Shown: positions 52,537-62,307 of the stretch, in pieces | How the letters are laid out: every line of letters starts with the position of its first letter | Numbering within the stretch: position 1 is the first letter of the stretch | NCBI RefSeq assembly: GCF_024758505.1 | Contig: NZ_CP077970.1 | Span: forward strand, 3,906,001-3,970,000 | DNA length: 64,000 nt | DNA from: Bradyrhizobium arachidis | GTDB lineage: Bacteria > Pseudomonadota > Alphaproteobacteria > Rhizobiales > Xanthobacteraceae | Direction: 5' to 3' | Position numbers and translations under genes: made by a program | Notes under the pieces: model-generated | Seen by the model: only the letters and a program-made list of their open reading frames with translations | What the model was told of the DNA's origin: nothing | Databases searched by the model: none

Positions 52537-53919
52537 ATGCAGACAACATTTACCGCTGAACAACTGCAGAATCCCGCAACAAATGCATCGGAAAAGATCC
52601 TTCGGAGCTGCGTTCATTGCGGCTTCTGCACCGCTACCTGTCCGACATATCTTCTGCTTGGTGACGAGCTCGACAGTCCTCGCGGCCGCATCTACCAGAT
52701 CAAGGACATGCTGGAGGGCAGCAAACCGGCGACCACGCCCGTCGTCAAGCACATCGACCGCTGCCTATCGTGCCTGTCATGCATGACTACCTGTCCGTCG
52801 GGCGTGCACTACATGCACCTTGTGGATCATGCTCGCGCCTATATAGAACAGACATATCGGCGGCCCTTCCACGACCGGCTCGTCCGGACCATGCTCGCGA
52901 TGATCCTTCCCTATCCGAGACGGTTCCGAGCGGCGATCACTGCGGCGCAAATTGGCCGGCCATTAAAGTCTGTCTTGGCCGGCTTGCCGCATGTAGGCGT
53001 TCGGCTTGCCGCGATGCTCGATCTCGCGCCAACCCATGTGCCACGTCGATCCGCCTCACAAAAGCCGGGTGTCTTTCCGGCGATGGGAGAGAAGCGCGGC
53101 CGCGTCGCAATTCTCAGCGGTTGTGCCCAGCCTGTACTACGCCCCGATTTCAATGAGGCAGCCGTCCGGCTCCTGGCCCGCCACGGCGTCGAGGTGGTGC
53201 AAGCCAGAGGTGAGGGGTGCTGTGGCGCGCTGGTCCATCATCTCGGACACGAACGCGATTCACACGAATTCGCAAGGAGAAATATCGACGCATGGATCGC
53301 GGAGATGGATGGCGAGGGCCTCGACGCGATCATCATCACGGCGTCTGGATGCGGAACGACGATCAAGGATTATGGCTTTATGCTCCGTGAAGATCCCGCC
53401 TATGCCGATAAGGCACGGCGGGTTTCGGCAATCGCGCGAGATATCACCGAATTCCTCTGGCTGATGAAATTGGACTTCTCACCGAAAGCGTGCGATCTCG
53501 TCGTCGCCTACCATTCGGCCTGTTCGATGCAGCATGGTCAAAAGATCACTGATGAACCGAAAGCGTTGCTTAAACGGGCCGGCTTTACGGTAAAGGATAT
53601 ACCTGAAGGACACATCTGCTGCGGATCGGCGGGGACTTACAACATTCTTCAGCCGGAAATAGCGAAACAACTGCGTGCGCGAAAAGTGGCGAACATCCGA
53701 CGCGTGAGAGCAGACCTAATCGCGACGGGAAACATAGGCTGCATCACGCAGATCGGCGATGGCGCCGACATACCGATCGTCCATACGATCGAGTTGCTCG
53801 ATTGGGCGACCGGAGGGCCAGCGCCGAAGTCATTGCGGTCGGCTGATCTTAAAGGCACGCGAGGTAACAACGGTGTGTCTGGTTGCAGCGAGTGCGAGAG
53901 TCCCGACCTTGCGCGGTGA
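52537..53919 (+). CDS. glcF: Glycolate oxidase iron-sulfur subunit GlcF
   Basis: 460 aa. Two [4Fe-4S] motifs are near the N-terminus (CVHCGFCTATCPTY and CLSCLSCMTTCPSGVHY), followed by two CCG-type domains (GEGCCGALVHHLGHE and HICCGSAGTYN) that bind further cofactors. It carries electrons from GlcDE to the quinone pool. The last 25 or so residues extend beyond typical GlcF and are low-complexity. The glcDEF order is standard; no glcC-type regulator is adjacent. Confidence 0.93.
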   Translation: MQTTFTAEQLQNPATNASEKILRSCVHCGFCTATCPTYLLLGDELDSPRGRIYQIKDMLEGSKPATTPVVKHIDRCLSCLSCMTTCPSGVHYMHLVDHARAYIEQTYRRPFHDRLVRTMLAMILPYPRRFRAAITAAQIGRPLKSVLAGLPHVGVRLAAMLDLAPTHVPRRSASQKPGVFPAMGEKRGRVAILSGCAQPVLRPDFNEAAVRLLARHGVEVVQARGEGCCGALVHHLGHERDSHEFARRNIDAWIAEMDGEGLDAIIITASGCGTTIKDYGFMLREDPAYADKARRVSAIARDITEFLWLMKLDFSPKACDLVVAYHSACSMQHGQKITDEPKALLKRAGFTVKDIPEGHICCGSAGTYNILQPEIAKQLRARKVANIRRVRADLIATGNIGCITQIGDGADIPIVHTIELLDWATGGPAPKSLRSADLKGTRGNNGVSGCSECESPDLAR

Positions 53920-54432
53920 GAGCTCGGGCGTGGAAGACGCAAAGCCCAACTTTGTTTTAGATTTCGCTGCCGATCATCCAGCGGCATCTGGCATGAATCT
54001 GATTTGAGCGGCGGTTCTGGATTGGGCGGCGTGGGTCGCTAGTGCGAGCGCGCCCACGGCAAACAAGAACGATCTTCCCAGCGTGCCTCATCTCCAAAGT
54101 ACAAATGTTCGTCCAGAGATGGAGGATGATCGTCACCGACTTGACGCATATTAAGCGAGGCGGGCGGATGGCTCGCGCGCCGATCTTCGTTCGAAACTTG
54201 GAACGGCGTCGCCGTCATGCATGAATCATAATCATCTAAATGCCCATCTAATTCTTTTGCTGTAATCGCCTAGACTTATATTGCTGGTGGCAATCGCGGA
54301 CCGAAGAGAGCGCGAATCGGAGAAGCGCCCAGATCGAGTGCGCAACGGAAGATCGCCGTATGCCTCGTCTCGTTCGCTGTTCCGACAGGAGCGCGGGTTT
54401 CGCGCGTTCCGCAACAACAAGGATCCGGCGAT
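53920..54432. other. Intergenic region before the split transketolase
   Basis: I see no gene. The stretch around 54230-54285 is A/T-rich (TTGCTG at 54257, TATATT at 54277, spacing only 14 nt) and may contain the transketolase promoter. Confidence 0.4.
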
Positions 54433-55272
54433 ATGACGGTTCAAGGCCACAACGTCTCACTGCACGAACGAGCTCGCCGCATCAGATGCCATGCGCTCCG
54501 AATGGGCGAAGTGCAGGGGCAGGGCTACATCGCCCAAGCCCTGGATATCGCTGATGTATTGGCGGTGGCTTACTTCCATGCCATGCGGTATCGGCCGGAA
54601 GATCCAGATTGGGAAGAGCGCGACCGCTTCCTTCTCTCCAATGGTCACTATGCAATTGCGCTGTACGCCGCCTTGATTGAGGCGGGCATCGTTCCGGAGG
54701 CAGAGCTGGAAACCTACGGCTTCGATGATAGCCGTCTGCCAATGTCCGGCATGGCAAGTTACACGCCGGGGATGGAAATGTCGGGCGGTTCGCTGGGGCT
54801 CGGTCTTGCCATCGCGGTCGGTCGATGCCTTGGATTGAAGCGAAAAGGATCCGACAGCTTCGTCTACACCTTGTTCTCTGACGGCGAGCTCGATGAAGGA
54901 TCGAAGTGGGAGGCGATGATGTCCGCCGCCCACTACAAGTTGGACAATCTCATCGCCGTTGTCGATGTCAACAACCAGCAGGCGGACGGCCCTTCCGGGC
55001 AAATGATGGGCTTCGAACCGCTAGTCGACAAAGTTCGGGCATTCGGCTGGTTCGTTCAGCGTGTGGACGGCAACGATCTCAATGCCGTCGTTGCAGCATT
55101 CGACGCGGCATCGGCGCATCAGGAAGCCGTGCCACGAATGATTATCGCCGATACGGTCATGGGAAAAGGGGTGCCGTTTCTCGAAGCGCGTGAGCGGAAT
55201 CATTTCATGCGCGTCGATGCGAATGAGTGGAAGTTGGCGCTCGCGGCGCTGCAGGATGGGAGCCAGCTATGA
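54433..55272 (+). CDS. Transketolase, N-terminal subunit
   Basis: 279 aa. It is the thiamine-diphosphate-binding half of a split transketolase: GQGYIAQALDIADVLAV, ERDRFLLSNGHYAIALYA, SGGSLGLGLAIAVG and the ThDP motif GDGELDEGSKWEAMM...DVNNQQADG. The split form is common in sugar-catabolic operons. It transfers two-carbon ketol units between sugar phosphates. Its stop overlaps the C-terminal subunit's ATG (ATGA), ensuring equal synthesis. Confidence 0.92.
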   Translation: MTVQGHNVSLHERARRIRCHALRMGEVQGQGYIAQALDIADVLAVAYFHAMRYRPEDPDWEERDRFLLSNGHYAIALYAALIEAGIVPEAELETYGFDDSRLPMSGMASYTPGMEMSGGSLGLGLAIAVGRCLGLKRKGSDSFVYTLFSDGELDEGSKWEAMMSAAHYKLDNLIAVVDVNNQQADGPSGQMMGFEPLVDKVRAFGWFVQRVDGNDLNAVVAAFDAASAHQEAVPRMIIADTVMGKGVPFLEARERNHFMRVDANEWKLALAALQDGSQL

Positions 55273-56276
55273 AGGTCACGTCGAGCACCACCACGGCGAA
55301 GCCGCGCCTGACGACGTCGGCAATGATCGCCTCGATCGCCGCAGAGGGGCAACCGACGAGAGCCGCGCCATTCGGCCATGCCTTGATCGAGCTCGCGCGC
55401 CGGCGTCCGGAAGTCGTCGGAATGACTGCGGACCTTGGCAAATACACCGATCTCCATGTGTTCGCGAAGGAGTTTCCGGACCGCTACTATCAAATGGGTA
55501 TGGCCGAGCAGCTGCTGTTTGGTGGCGCGTCCGGTCTTGCCGCAGAAGGCTTCATGCCCTTTGTGACGACCTACGCGGTGTTCGCTTCCCGGCGTGCCTA
55601 TGATTTCATTCACCAGACCATTGCCGAAGAAGATCGTAATGTGAAGATCGCGTGCGCGTTGCCAGGGCTCACCTCCGGCTACGGCCCGAGCCATCAGGCG
55701 GCGGAAGATCTGGCACTGTTCCGCGCGATGCCGAACATGACGATCATCGATCCGTGCGATGCTCTGGAGATAGAGCAGGTCGTGCCCGCCATGGCGGAGC
55801 ATCATGGCCCGGTCTATATGCGCCTTCTGCGAGGGCAGGTGCCGCTCGTGCTTGACGAGTACGACTACAAGTTCGAGCTTGGAAAGGCGAAGCAGCTGCG
55901 AGGCGGGGATGACGTTCTCATCATCTCTTCCGGCCTGCTTACGATGCGGGCATTGGAGGCCGCGAAAAAGCTCGAAGCCGATCGCATCGGCGCGTCGGTC
56001 TTGCATGTGCCGACGATCAAGCCGCTCGATGTCGAGACGATTGTGGCGGCTTGCAGAAGGCCGGGGCGGGCGGTCGTCGTCGCGGAGAACCATACGATCA
56101 TTGGTGGGCTAGGCGAAGCAGTTGCCGCTGTTCTGATGAGGGAGCGTGTGCATCCTGCATTCCACACGATCGGCCTGCCGGACGAATTCCTAGCCGCTGG
56201 CGCCTTGCCTACGCTTCACGATCGATACGGAATTTCGACGGATGCGATCGTTGGCAGCGTCAAGTCCTGGCTGTGA
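55269..56276 (+). CDS. Transketolase, C-terminal subunit
   Basis: About 335 aa. The pyrimidine-binding domain has MTADLGKYTDLHVFAKEFPDR, the catalytic Glu in GMAEQLLFGGASGLAAEGFMPF, and PSHQAAEDLALFRAMPNMTIIDP. The C-terminal domain has VVVAENHTIIGGLGEAVAAVL. The frame is open to 55227, but the 4-nt overlap fixes ATG 55269. With the preceding subunit it forms the active enzyme. In apiose catabolism a split transketolase acts on apulose-4-phosphate; whether this pair does so is unknown. Confidence 0.92.
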   Translation: MKVTSSTTTAKPRLTTSAMIASIAAEGQPTRAAPFGHALIELARRRPEVVGMTADLGKYTDLHVFAKEFPDRYYQMGMAEQLLFGGASGLAAEGFMPFVTTYAVFASRRAYDFIHQTIAEEDRNVKIACALPGLTSGYGPSHQAAEDLALFRAMPNMTIIDPCDALEIEQVVPAMAEHHGPVYMRLLRGQVPLVLDEYDYKFELGKAKQLRGGDDVLIISSGLLTMRALEAAKKLEADRIGASVLHVPTIKPLDVETIVAACRRPGRAVVVAENHTIIGGLGEAVAAVLMRERVHPAFHTIGLPDEFLAAGALPTLHDRYGISTDAIVGSVKSWL

Positions 56277-56976
56277 CGGCTACGTACCACGACGCGTGGA
56301 CCCGGGTCTGGCTTGTCGACCTTGAACGAGTCGCCCGACCTCTGCCCGTACGGAGCCTCAGGGAGCAGATGGACACCTGCGCGTAGGTCAAAACCTGCGC
56401 GGCGGGTAGCCCCCAAGAGAATCCTAGTGCTCGCGGCCATAGGCCTAACCTCGTAAGCTACCGAGCTTTAGCGTTTCGTGCTCATAGCGGACGTGCTTGT
56501 CGGCGGGCCGCTCCGGCATTTGGCATTCTGCTTGGCGTGGAAACAGGCTCCAGGAAGCCAATCAGATATCCTGCGGTTTGCCTGTTTGCTGTCGACGCCA
56601 CCACGAATCTCTCGCGTGCTTATCGACAAGCCAAGCGTCGCCAGCAAGGATCGGCATTTGCCAGGATTCTCGGCAAGTCTTATTCGACACTGGCTTTCTT
56701 GCAGGTGCAGACGCCATTTGCCGCGGCCGTTTAGCACCCGTTTCTCCGATGCTAACGCCGGTAAAGACGCTGACGGTAGGCGCGTGGGAGATTGTAGAAC
56801 GTAACTCCCAAGTGGCCACTCGATCGAAGTTTGTTCGCCGGTCGAAACCGCCATTTGGATGAGAACAATTCACTCAATGAAGCGCGCAATTCGTTTGATC
56901 TGCTGATCGTACTTCTTATCGTCGGAAGAATGAGGGCGACCGCAATGCACGACGGCGCCGGCACTGGGAGGAGCTC
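56277..56976. other. 700-bp intergenic region, no gene recognised
   Basis: Several short overlapping open frames exist on both strands (for example 56478-56804 plus and 56468-56854 minus), none with recognisable motifs or a convincing ribosome binding site. GC content looks lower than in the flanking genes, so degenerate or imported sequence is possible. Confidence 0.45.
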
Positions 56977-58521
56977 ATGTCTGCGCACCAGACCGCAACA
57001 ACAACCGTAAACGATCGACGTCCAGACGTGGCCGCTCACTCAGTGGGAGCCGATAAGAGTGGAGTCCTTGCGGACCTCAAACCCGACGTCTTCTTTCGCT
57101 ACTTCGAAGAGATCAGCCGCATTCCCCGCGGGTCCTATAACGAGAAGCAGGTGAGCGACTACATCGCAAAGTTCGCGCGGGACCGCGGGCTCGAGTGTTA
57201 CCAGGACGACATCCACAATATTCTTGTCAAGAAGCCGGGAACGAGCGGATACGAGAACGCGTCGCCGCTCATCTTCCACGGTCATACCGACATCGTGTGC
57301 GAGAGCGATGAAGGTGTGGAGCACGATTTCGAGAAGCAGGGCATCAAGCTGCGGATCGACGGCGACTTCATCCATGGCACCGGTACGACGCTTGGCGCCG
57401 ATAACACGGTGGGTGTGGCGCTGGCGCTATCCGTGCTCGACGCCAAGGACATTCCCCATCCGCCGCTCGAGGTCGTACTGACAGTCCAGGAAGAGGTCGG
57501 AAAGGGAGGCGCTCAACACTTCGATGCGTCCCGTCTGACGGGTCGGCGGTTGATCGACTTCAACTGGCACGATCCCAAGAGTCTGTTCGCCGGCTGCGCG
57601 GGCGATATCTCGGCGCGCTTCCGGATTCCGGTCGAATGGCAGAAGGCGCCGGCCGGCTTGACGGCGATGCGCCTGTTCGTGAAGGGACTGAGCAGCGGCC
57701 ACTCGGAGTTCGACATTCACCTCGAGCGCGCCAACGCGATCGTCCTTCTCGCTCGGGTCGTCGGTGCGCTCCTCGACGAACTGCCGGTCCGGCTGGCGTC
57801 GGTCAGGGGAGGCGTCAATCGGTACGTCATTCCGGGAGACGCCGAAGCGCTCCTGCTCGTGCATCAGGCAGATGTGGATCGTGCGAGCGAGATCGTCCGG
57901 AATGTCGCCGCAGATATCAAGAAGGAGTTCTTCGTCAGCGACCCGAAGCTCGAGGTCGGTCTGGAGCCGAGCGACGGTCTCATCGAACGCGTCCTTTCGG
58001 ATGTTACCGCCAGTTCGGTCGTCCAGGCGATCACGCTGACGCCCAACGGCGTCCAAAGCATGAGCCTCACAATCGCGAATCTGGTGGAGAGTTCGAACAC
58101 CATTGCCCTGTTGTCGACAAGCGACGAGGAAGTCGAGATCCTATCGACCATTCCGAGCGCGATTAGCTCGCGGCGCTACGCCATCCTCAAACGTATCGAG
58201 CGGCTGGCCGAGCTGATGGGGCGTGGGACCAAGGTTACCACCTTCGCCGATTGCCCGGAGTGGCCCTACAACAAGGATTCGAAGCTTCTGGCCGTCGCCA
58301 GCCGCGCGTTCGAGGATACCTTCAAGGCAAGGCCTCACGTTGAAGTATCGCACTCGAGCCTCGAGTTGGGTCTCTTCAACAAGAAGATCCCGGGGATCGA
58401 CATGATCTCGATCGGACCGGAAGCGTTCGATGTGCATACCACTCGAGAGCGTCTCAATCACACTACTGTTGAGCCCATCTGGCGGCTTCTGAAGGAAATA
58501 CTCCGCAATCTCAGAGATTAG
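56977..58521 (+). CDS. M20-family aminoacyl-histidine dipeptidase (PepD-like)
   Basis: 514 aa. After a polar 35-residue lead, FFRYFEEISRIPRGSYNEKQVSDYIAKFA matches the PepD start. Metal-site motifs are FHGHTDIVCE (about residue 98), GADNTVGVALAL (about 142), VQEEVGKGGAQ (about 172) and a late HSSLELGLFNKKIPGIDMISIGPEAFDVHTTRE. PepD cleaves Xaa-His and other dipeptides with two metals. It stands alone between sugar-related genes, so its link to them is unclear. A small hairpin follows the stop. Confidence 0.88.
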   Translation: MSAHQTATTTVNDRRPDVAAHSVGADKSGVLADLKPDVFFRYFEEISRIPRGSYNEKQVSDYIAKFARDRGLECYQDDIHNILVKKPGTSGYENASPLIFHGHTDIVCESDEGVEHDFEKQGIKLRIDGDFIHGTGTTLGADNTVGVALALSVLDAKDIPHPPLEVVLTVQEEVGKGGAQHFDASRLTGRRLIDFNWHDPKSLFAGCAGDISARFRIPVEWQKAPAGLTAMRLFVKGLSSGHSEFDIHLERANAIVLLARVVGALLDELPVRLASVRGGVNRYVIPGDAEALLLVHQADVDRASEIVRNVAADIKKEFFVSDPKLEVGLEPSDGLIERVLSDVTASSVVQAITLTPNGVQSMSLTIANLVESSNTIALLSTSDEEVEILSTIPSAISSRRYAILKRIERLAELMGRGTKVTTFADCPEWPYNKDSKLLAVASRAFEDTFKARPHVEVSHSSLELGLFNKKIPGIDMISIGPEAFDVHTTRERLNHTTVEPIWRLLKEILRNLRD

Positions 58522-58647
58522 CGCGACATCGCGCATCTCGGCGGAATGATCGTTGGCAGCGTTCCAAACAACTGGTGCGCTGGACGAGGTTGCTCGCGCC
58601 CGCGCGAGCAGCAGATGTTGCACTAGAACAAACATTTGAGGGGAAAC

Positions 58648-59715
58648 ATGAAACGTTCTTTCCGTACGTCATTGGCAGCGGCGCTGGTCGCCGCCGTCGT
58701 CGCTCCGACTTCAGTCTTCGCCGCCGACTACGGCGCCGTCTTTCCGGGAATCCTCATGGACAAGGTGATTCCGCCGACCGGCAAAGAGGCAAAACCCCAG
58801 GTCAAGACAAACCGTCCCCTCAAGGTTGGTTTCCTGCCGACCGCGATGGATACCTACTATCAGCGCGTGCTGGCCGGAGTGAAGGAAGAGATCGATCGAG
58901 CAGGCGGACCCGCGACGATCCAGCTGCTCGTGCAGGCACCGAAGAGCCAGTCCGCGACGGACGATCAGGTCCGCACGATGGAGGCCTGGATCAACGAGCG
59001 CGTCGATGCGATCGCGGTCGCGCTCTACAACGAAGGCGCCTTGGAGCCGCTGATCCGGCGTGCGACCGAAGCGGGAATCCCGGTGTTCCTGTTCAATTCA
59101 CCCGTCGCTGATGACCCCTATTACGTGAGCGATATCGGATACGATCAGAGCGACGGTGGTCGCGCTCAGGCGCAGTGGATTGTCGATCACTACAAGGACA
59201 AGGGAGAGGTCAAGATTGCCGTCCTGGAGGGCTTGCCAGGTCCGCACACGGCGCAGCGCATGAAAGGCTTCAATGAAATCCTCTCGAAATACCCGAACCT
59301 GAAAATCGTCGCCAAGCAGCCGGCTGGCTGGGTGCGAGCACAAGGTCTCACCGTGACCGAGAACATGCTCACCGCGCATCCCGATGTGGAAATTCTCGTT
59401 GCCCTCTACGACGAAATGGCCTTGGGAGGTCTCCAGGCCTTGAAGGCGCGGAAGCTGAACGGGAAGATTGCGATCGTCGGTTACGAGAACATGAAGGAGG
59501 CCAACGACGCGATCAAGGTCGGCGATTTTGCGGCCACCGTGGATACCGGGGCCAAGGAGGAAGGCCGCAACATCATCCGCGCGGTCGAGCAATTCGTTAT
59601 GAAGGGCGAAAGCGTTCCGAAGAAGATCTTCGTCGCCCCGAAGACCTACGACGCCAAGAACATCGGCACGTTCGATCCGGCTGACTACATCTACGTCGCA
59701 AAGAACACGAAGTAG
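58648..59715 (+). CDS. Sugar ABC transporter, periplasmic binding protein (second system)
   Basis: About 355 aa with a Sec signal (MKRSFRTSLAAALVAAVVAPTSVFAAD). A linker of about 40 residues precedes the type I binding fold (LKVGFLPTAMDTYYQRVLAGVKEEI, NERVDAIAVALYNEGALEPLIRRA, GLPGPHTAQRMKGFNEIL, ALYDEMALGGLQAL). AGGGGAAAC lies before ATG 58648; another ATG at 58636 is in frame. The gene is first in this ABC operon, the reverse of the 30-34 kb system. A strong stem-loop follows at 59724-59756. Confidence 0.9.
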   Translation: MKRSFRTSLAAALVAAVVAPTSVFAADYGAVFPGILMDKVIPPTGKEAKPQVKTNRPLKVGFLPTAMDTYYQRVLAGVKEEIDRAGGPATIQLLVQAPKSQSATDDQVRTMEAWINERVDAIAVALYNEGALEPLIRRATEAGIPVFLFNSPVADDPYYVSDIGYDQSDGGRAQAQWIVDHYKDKGEVKIAVLEGLPGPHTAQRMKGFNEILSKYPNLKIVAKQPAGWVRAQGLTVTENMLTAHPDVEILVALYDEMALGGLQALKARKLNGKIAIVGYENMKEANDAIKVGDFAATVDTGAKEEGRNIIRAVEQFVMKGESVPKKIFVAPKTYDAKNIGTFDPADYIYVAKNTK

Positions 59716-59723
59716 ATGATCTC

Positions 59724-59756
59724 GAGGGGGCCACGCTGTTGTGGCGTGGCTCCCTC
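59724..59756 (+). terminator. 13-bp stem-loop after the second binding-protein gene
   Basis: The arms GAGGGGGCCACGC and GCGTGGCTCCCTC pair over 13 bp with one G-U and a 7-nt loop, starting 9 nt after the stop. A short T-run (CGTTTG) follows weakly. It probably attenuates transcription into the ATPase gene or stabilises the binding-protein mRNA. Confidence 0.6.
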
Positions 59757-59780
59757 CGTTTGAATGTGGGGGGGCGCATC

Positions 59781-61292
59781 ATGAGCCAGTCGGAACACGC
59801 GCTCAAGATCACGGGCGTCGGCAAGAGGTTCGGAGCGACCAACGCGCTGTCGGGCATTTCGATGAATCTCGCCAGGGGTGAGGTGCTGGGACTGGTCGGT
59901 GAAAATGGGGCCGGAAAATCGACCCTGATGAAGATCCTGTCCGGAGCCCATGCGCGTGACGAAGGCGACATCGAGATCGATGGGGTTCGCGTGGACATCC
60001 GCGAGCCCGCGGACGCGCAGCGGGCGGGTATAGGCATTATCTATCAGGAACTCAGTCTGTTCCCTGACCTGGACGCGGTTGAAAACATTTTCATTGGCCG
60101 GGAGATGTCGGTCGGAAAATATCCGAACATGACGGTGCCGCTTCGAAAGAAGGCCATGCGGGATTGCGCCGCTCGAATCCTGAACGATGTGCTTGGCGTC
60201 GAGATCGATCTGGATTGTCCGGTTGGTTCACTTGCCCTTGCTCAACGGCAAATCATCGAAATCGCCAGGGCGTTGAACTCGAATGCAAATATCCTGATCA
60301 TGGACGAGCCGACCGAGGCTCTCGAAAAAGCCGAGCGAGAACAGCTCGTCAGAATCATCAACGATCTCAAGCAAGCGGGGAAGTCTGTCATATATGTGTC
60401 CCACAAGCTTGATGAGGTTCTGAAGATCTGCGATCGCGTGGTCGTATTGCGGGATGGGGCATGCGTCGCGGACTTGCCGGCGTCATCGCTCGACGTGAAC
60501 AAGGTGATCAGCTTGATGATCGGCGGCTCGCTGGCGAAGCAGTTTCCGACGAAGTCAAGCCCAGGCGCTGATCCTGTCCTCAAGGTAGAAGGGCTATCCC
60601 GACGCGGAGCGTTCGAAAACGTCAATTTCGAACTGCACGAAGGGGAGATTCTGGGTGTTGCGGGACTCGAAGGATCGGGAAAGAGCCGCCTTCTGAGGGC
60701 GCTGTTCGGCGATGGTGCGTCGGAGTCCGGTAGAATCGTGCTGAAGGGTCGTTCGACTTCGATCAGTTCGATATCGGACGGGATGAACAACCGGATTGCG
60801 TTTCTTCCCGCCGAGCGCAAGACGGAAGGTATCTTCGCCGAACATAGCGTCGGCTGGAATTTGACTGCCTCCAGCCTGGCCCAATTCGGCGGTGTTCGCT
60901 TGGATCGACGAGCGGAACGACTGCAATGCATCAACCAAATCCGGAAGATGGGCATCAAATCGGAAGGACCGCAGCAGTCGATCGGACGACTGAGCGGCGG
61001 TAACCAGCAGAAAGTGCTGTTGGCGAGATGGCTGCTGACCGAGCCGGACGTATTGCTTCTCGAGGAGCCGACGCGCGGGATCGACATCAAGGCGAAGGCC
61101 GATGTCTACCAATTGATCGCCGGCAGCGCGCAAGCGGGCAAAGGGATCATCGTGGTCTCGTCGGACAGCACCGAGCTGCTGGGATTATGCCATCGGATAT
61201 TGGTCATGTTCGAAGGCGAGGTGGTCGGAATATTGGACGCGGCGTCCGCGAACGAGGAAGCCATCGCCTCGCTTTCGATCCAGCGGACCTGA
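59781..61292 (+). CDS. Sugar ABC transporter, double ATPase subunit (second system)
   Basis: About 503 aa. Domain 1 has Walker A GENGAGKSTLM, YQELSLFPDLDAVENIFIGRE, a signature region LALAQRQIIEIARAL and Walker B ILIMDEPTEAL. Domain 2 has a degenerate Walker A (AGLEGSGKSRLLRALFG keeps GKS), LSGGNQQKVLLARWLL and VLLLEEPTRGIDIKAK. It is the RbsA-type motor. ATG 59781 follows a G-rich tract; the frame is open from 59739 but that lies within the stem-loop. Confidence 0.92.
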   Translation: MSQSEHALKITGVGKRFGATNALSGISMNLARGEVLGLVGENGAGKSTLMKILSGAHARDEGDIEIDGVRVDIREPADAQRAGIGIIYQELSLFPDLDAVENIFIGREMSVGKYPNMTVPLRKKAMRDCAARILNDVLGVEIDLDCPVGSLALAQRQIIEIARALNSNANILIMDEPTEALEKAEREQLVRIINDLKQAGKSVIYVSHKLDEVLKICDRVVVLRDGACVADLPASSLDVNKVISLMIGGSLAKQFPTKSSPGADPVLKVEGLSRRGAFENVNFELHEGEILGVAGLEGSGKSRLLRALFGDGASESGRIVLKGRSTSISSISDGMNNRIAFLPAERKTEGIFAEHSVGWNLTASSLAQFGGVRLDRRAERLQCINQIRKMGIKSEGPQQSIGRLSGGNQQKVLLARWLLTEPDVLLLEEPTRGIDIKAKADVYQLIAGSAQAGKGIIVVSSDSTELLGLCHRILVMFEGEVVGILDAASANEEAIASLSIQRT

Positions 61293-61302
61293 GAGAAAGT
61301 TA

Positions 61303-62292
61303 ATGGAGAACGGAATGTCGACCCAGGCCCTGGACGCAAAGAACCCGGTATCGAGATTCAGGCTGTCCGGAGGCGCGAGCGGCATCGTGATCGCGTTGAT
61401 CGTGCTCATCGTGGCGCTTGGAGTCGCGTCGCCGCGCTTTCTGAGTGTCGGAAACCTCACCGATATCACGCGCCAGGCCGTCTTCGTCGCGATCATCGCG
61501 TTCGGAGCTACCCTCGTCATCGCCATGCGAGGGATCGATCTCTCGGTTGGGTCGACGCTTGCGTTCACCGGCCTGATCGCCGCGGACCTGATGAACCGCG
61601 GGTTCAATCCATATGTCAGCGTCGCCGCGAGCCTTGCGCTCGGAACGTTGATCGGCGTTGTGAACGGCGTCCTGGTTGCCAAAGTCAAGATTGCGGACTT
61701 CATCGTCACGATGGCGATGATGGTCATCACGCGTGGATTGATCATGGTCTACACAGAGGGGATTCCGCTCACCGGCTTGTCGAATCCATCCTTTCAGGTC
61801 TTCGGCCAGGGATTCGTTGGTTTCGTGCCGATGCCGGTGTTGGTGACCATACTGACGTTTGCGGGGGTCTACTTCCTGCTTTATCAAACGCGCTTCGGCC
61901 GTTACACGCTATCGATCGGAAGCAATCCGGAAGCGGCCCGATTGGTCGGAATAAGGATCGACCGCATCAAGATCGCGGTCTATGCGCTGACTGGATTGTT
62001 GGCGGCGCTGTCCGGTGTTCTCCTCACTTCGCGTCTCGAAGCAGCAATGCCGGAGGCCGGCGAGGGATATGAACTGGATGTGATCGCGGCGGTGGTCATG
62101 GGAGGGACGAGTCTTGCCGGAGGCAAGGCGTCCTTGTTGGGAACTGCTGCCGGCGCGGTCCTCATGGCGGTCGTGCGCAACGGTCTCAATATCCTCAACG
62201 TCAACACGTTCTGGCATCAGGTTGTGATCGGCGCGATCATTCTGTTGGCCGTGTGCGCCGATAAGTTCGGTGGCCGCTCGCGAGATACCTGA
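61303..62292 (+). CDS. Sugar ABC transporter, permease (second system)
   Basis: 329 aa from ATG 61303, or 325 aa from ATG 61315. It has multiple hydrophobic spans with the family blocks GATLVIAMRGIDLSVGSTLAF, VNGVLVAKVKIADFIVTMAMM, IGSNPEAARLVGIRIDRIK and AAVVMGGTSLAGGKAS. It is related to but clearly distinct from the permease at 32.6 kb. The lactonase gene follows with almost no gap. Confidence 0.92.
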   Translation: MENGMSTQALDAKNPVSRFRLSGGASGIVIALIVLIVALGVASPRFLSVGNLTDITRQAVFVAIIAFGATLVIAMRGIDLSVGSTLAFTGLIAADLMNRGFNPYVSVAASLALGTLIGVVNGVLVAKVKIADFIVTMAMMVITRGLIMVYTEGIPLTGLSNPSFQVFGQGFVGFVPMPVLVTILTFAGVYFLLYQTRFGRYTLSIGSNPEAARLVGIRIDRIKIAVYALTGLLAALSGVLLTSRLEAAMPEAGEGYELDVIAAVVMGGTSLAGGKASLLGTAAGAVLMAVVRNGLNILNVNTFWHQVVIGAIILLAVCADKFGGRSRDT

Positions 62293-62307
62293 GTGAGGGA
62301 GGCAGCT

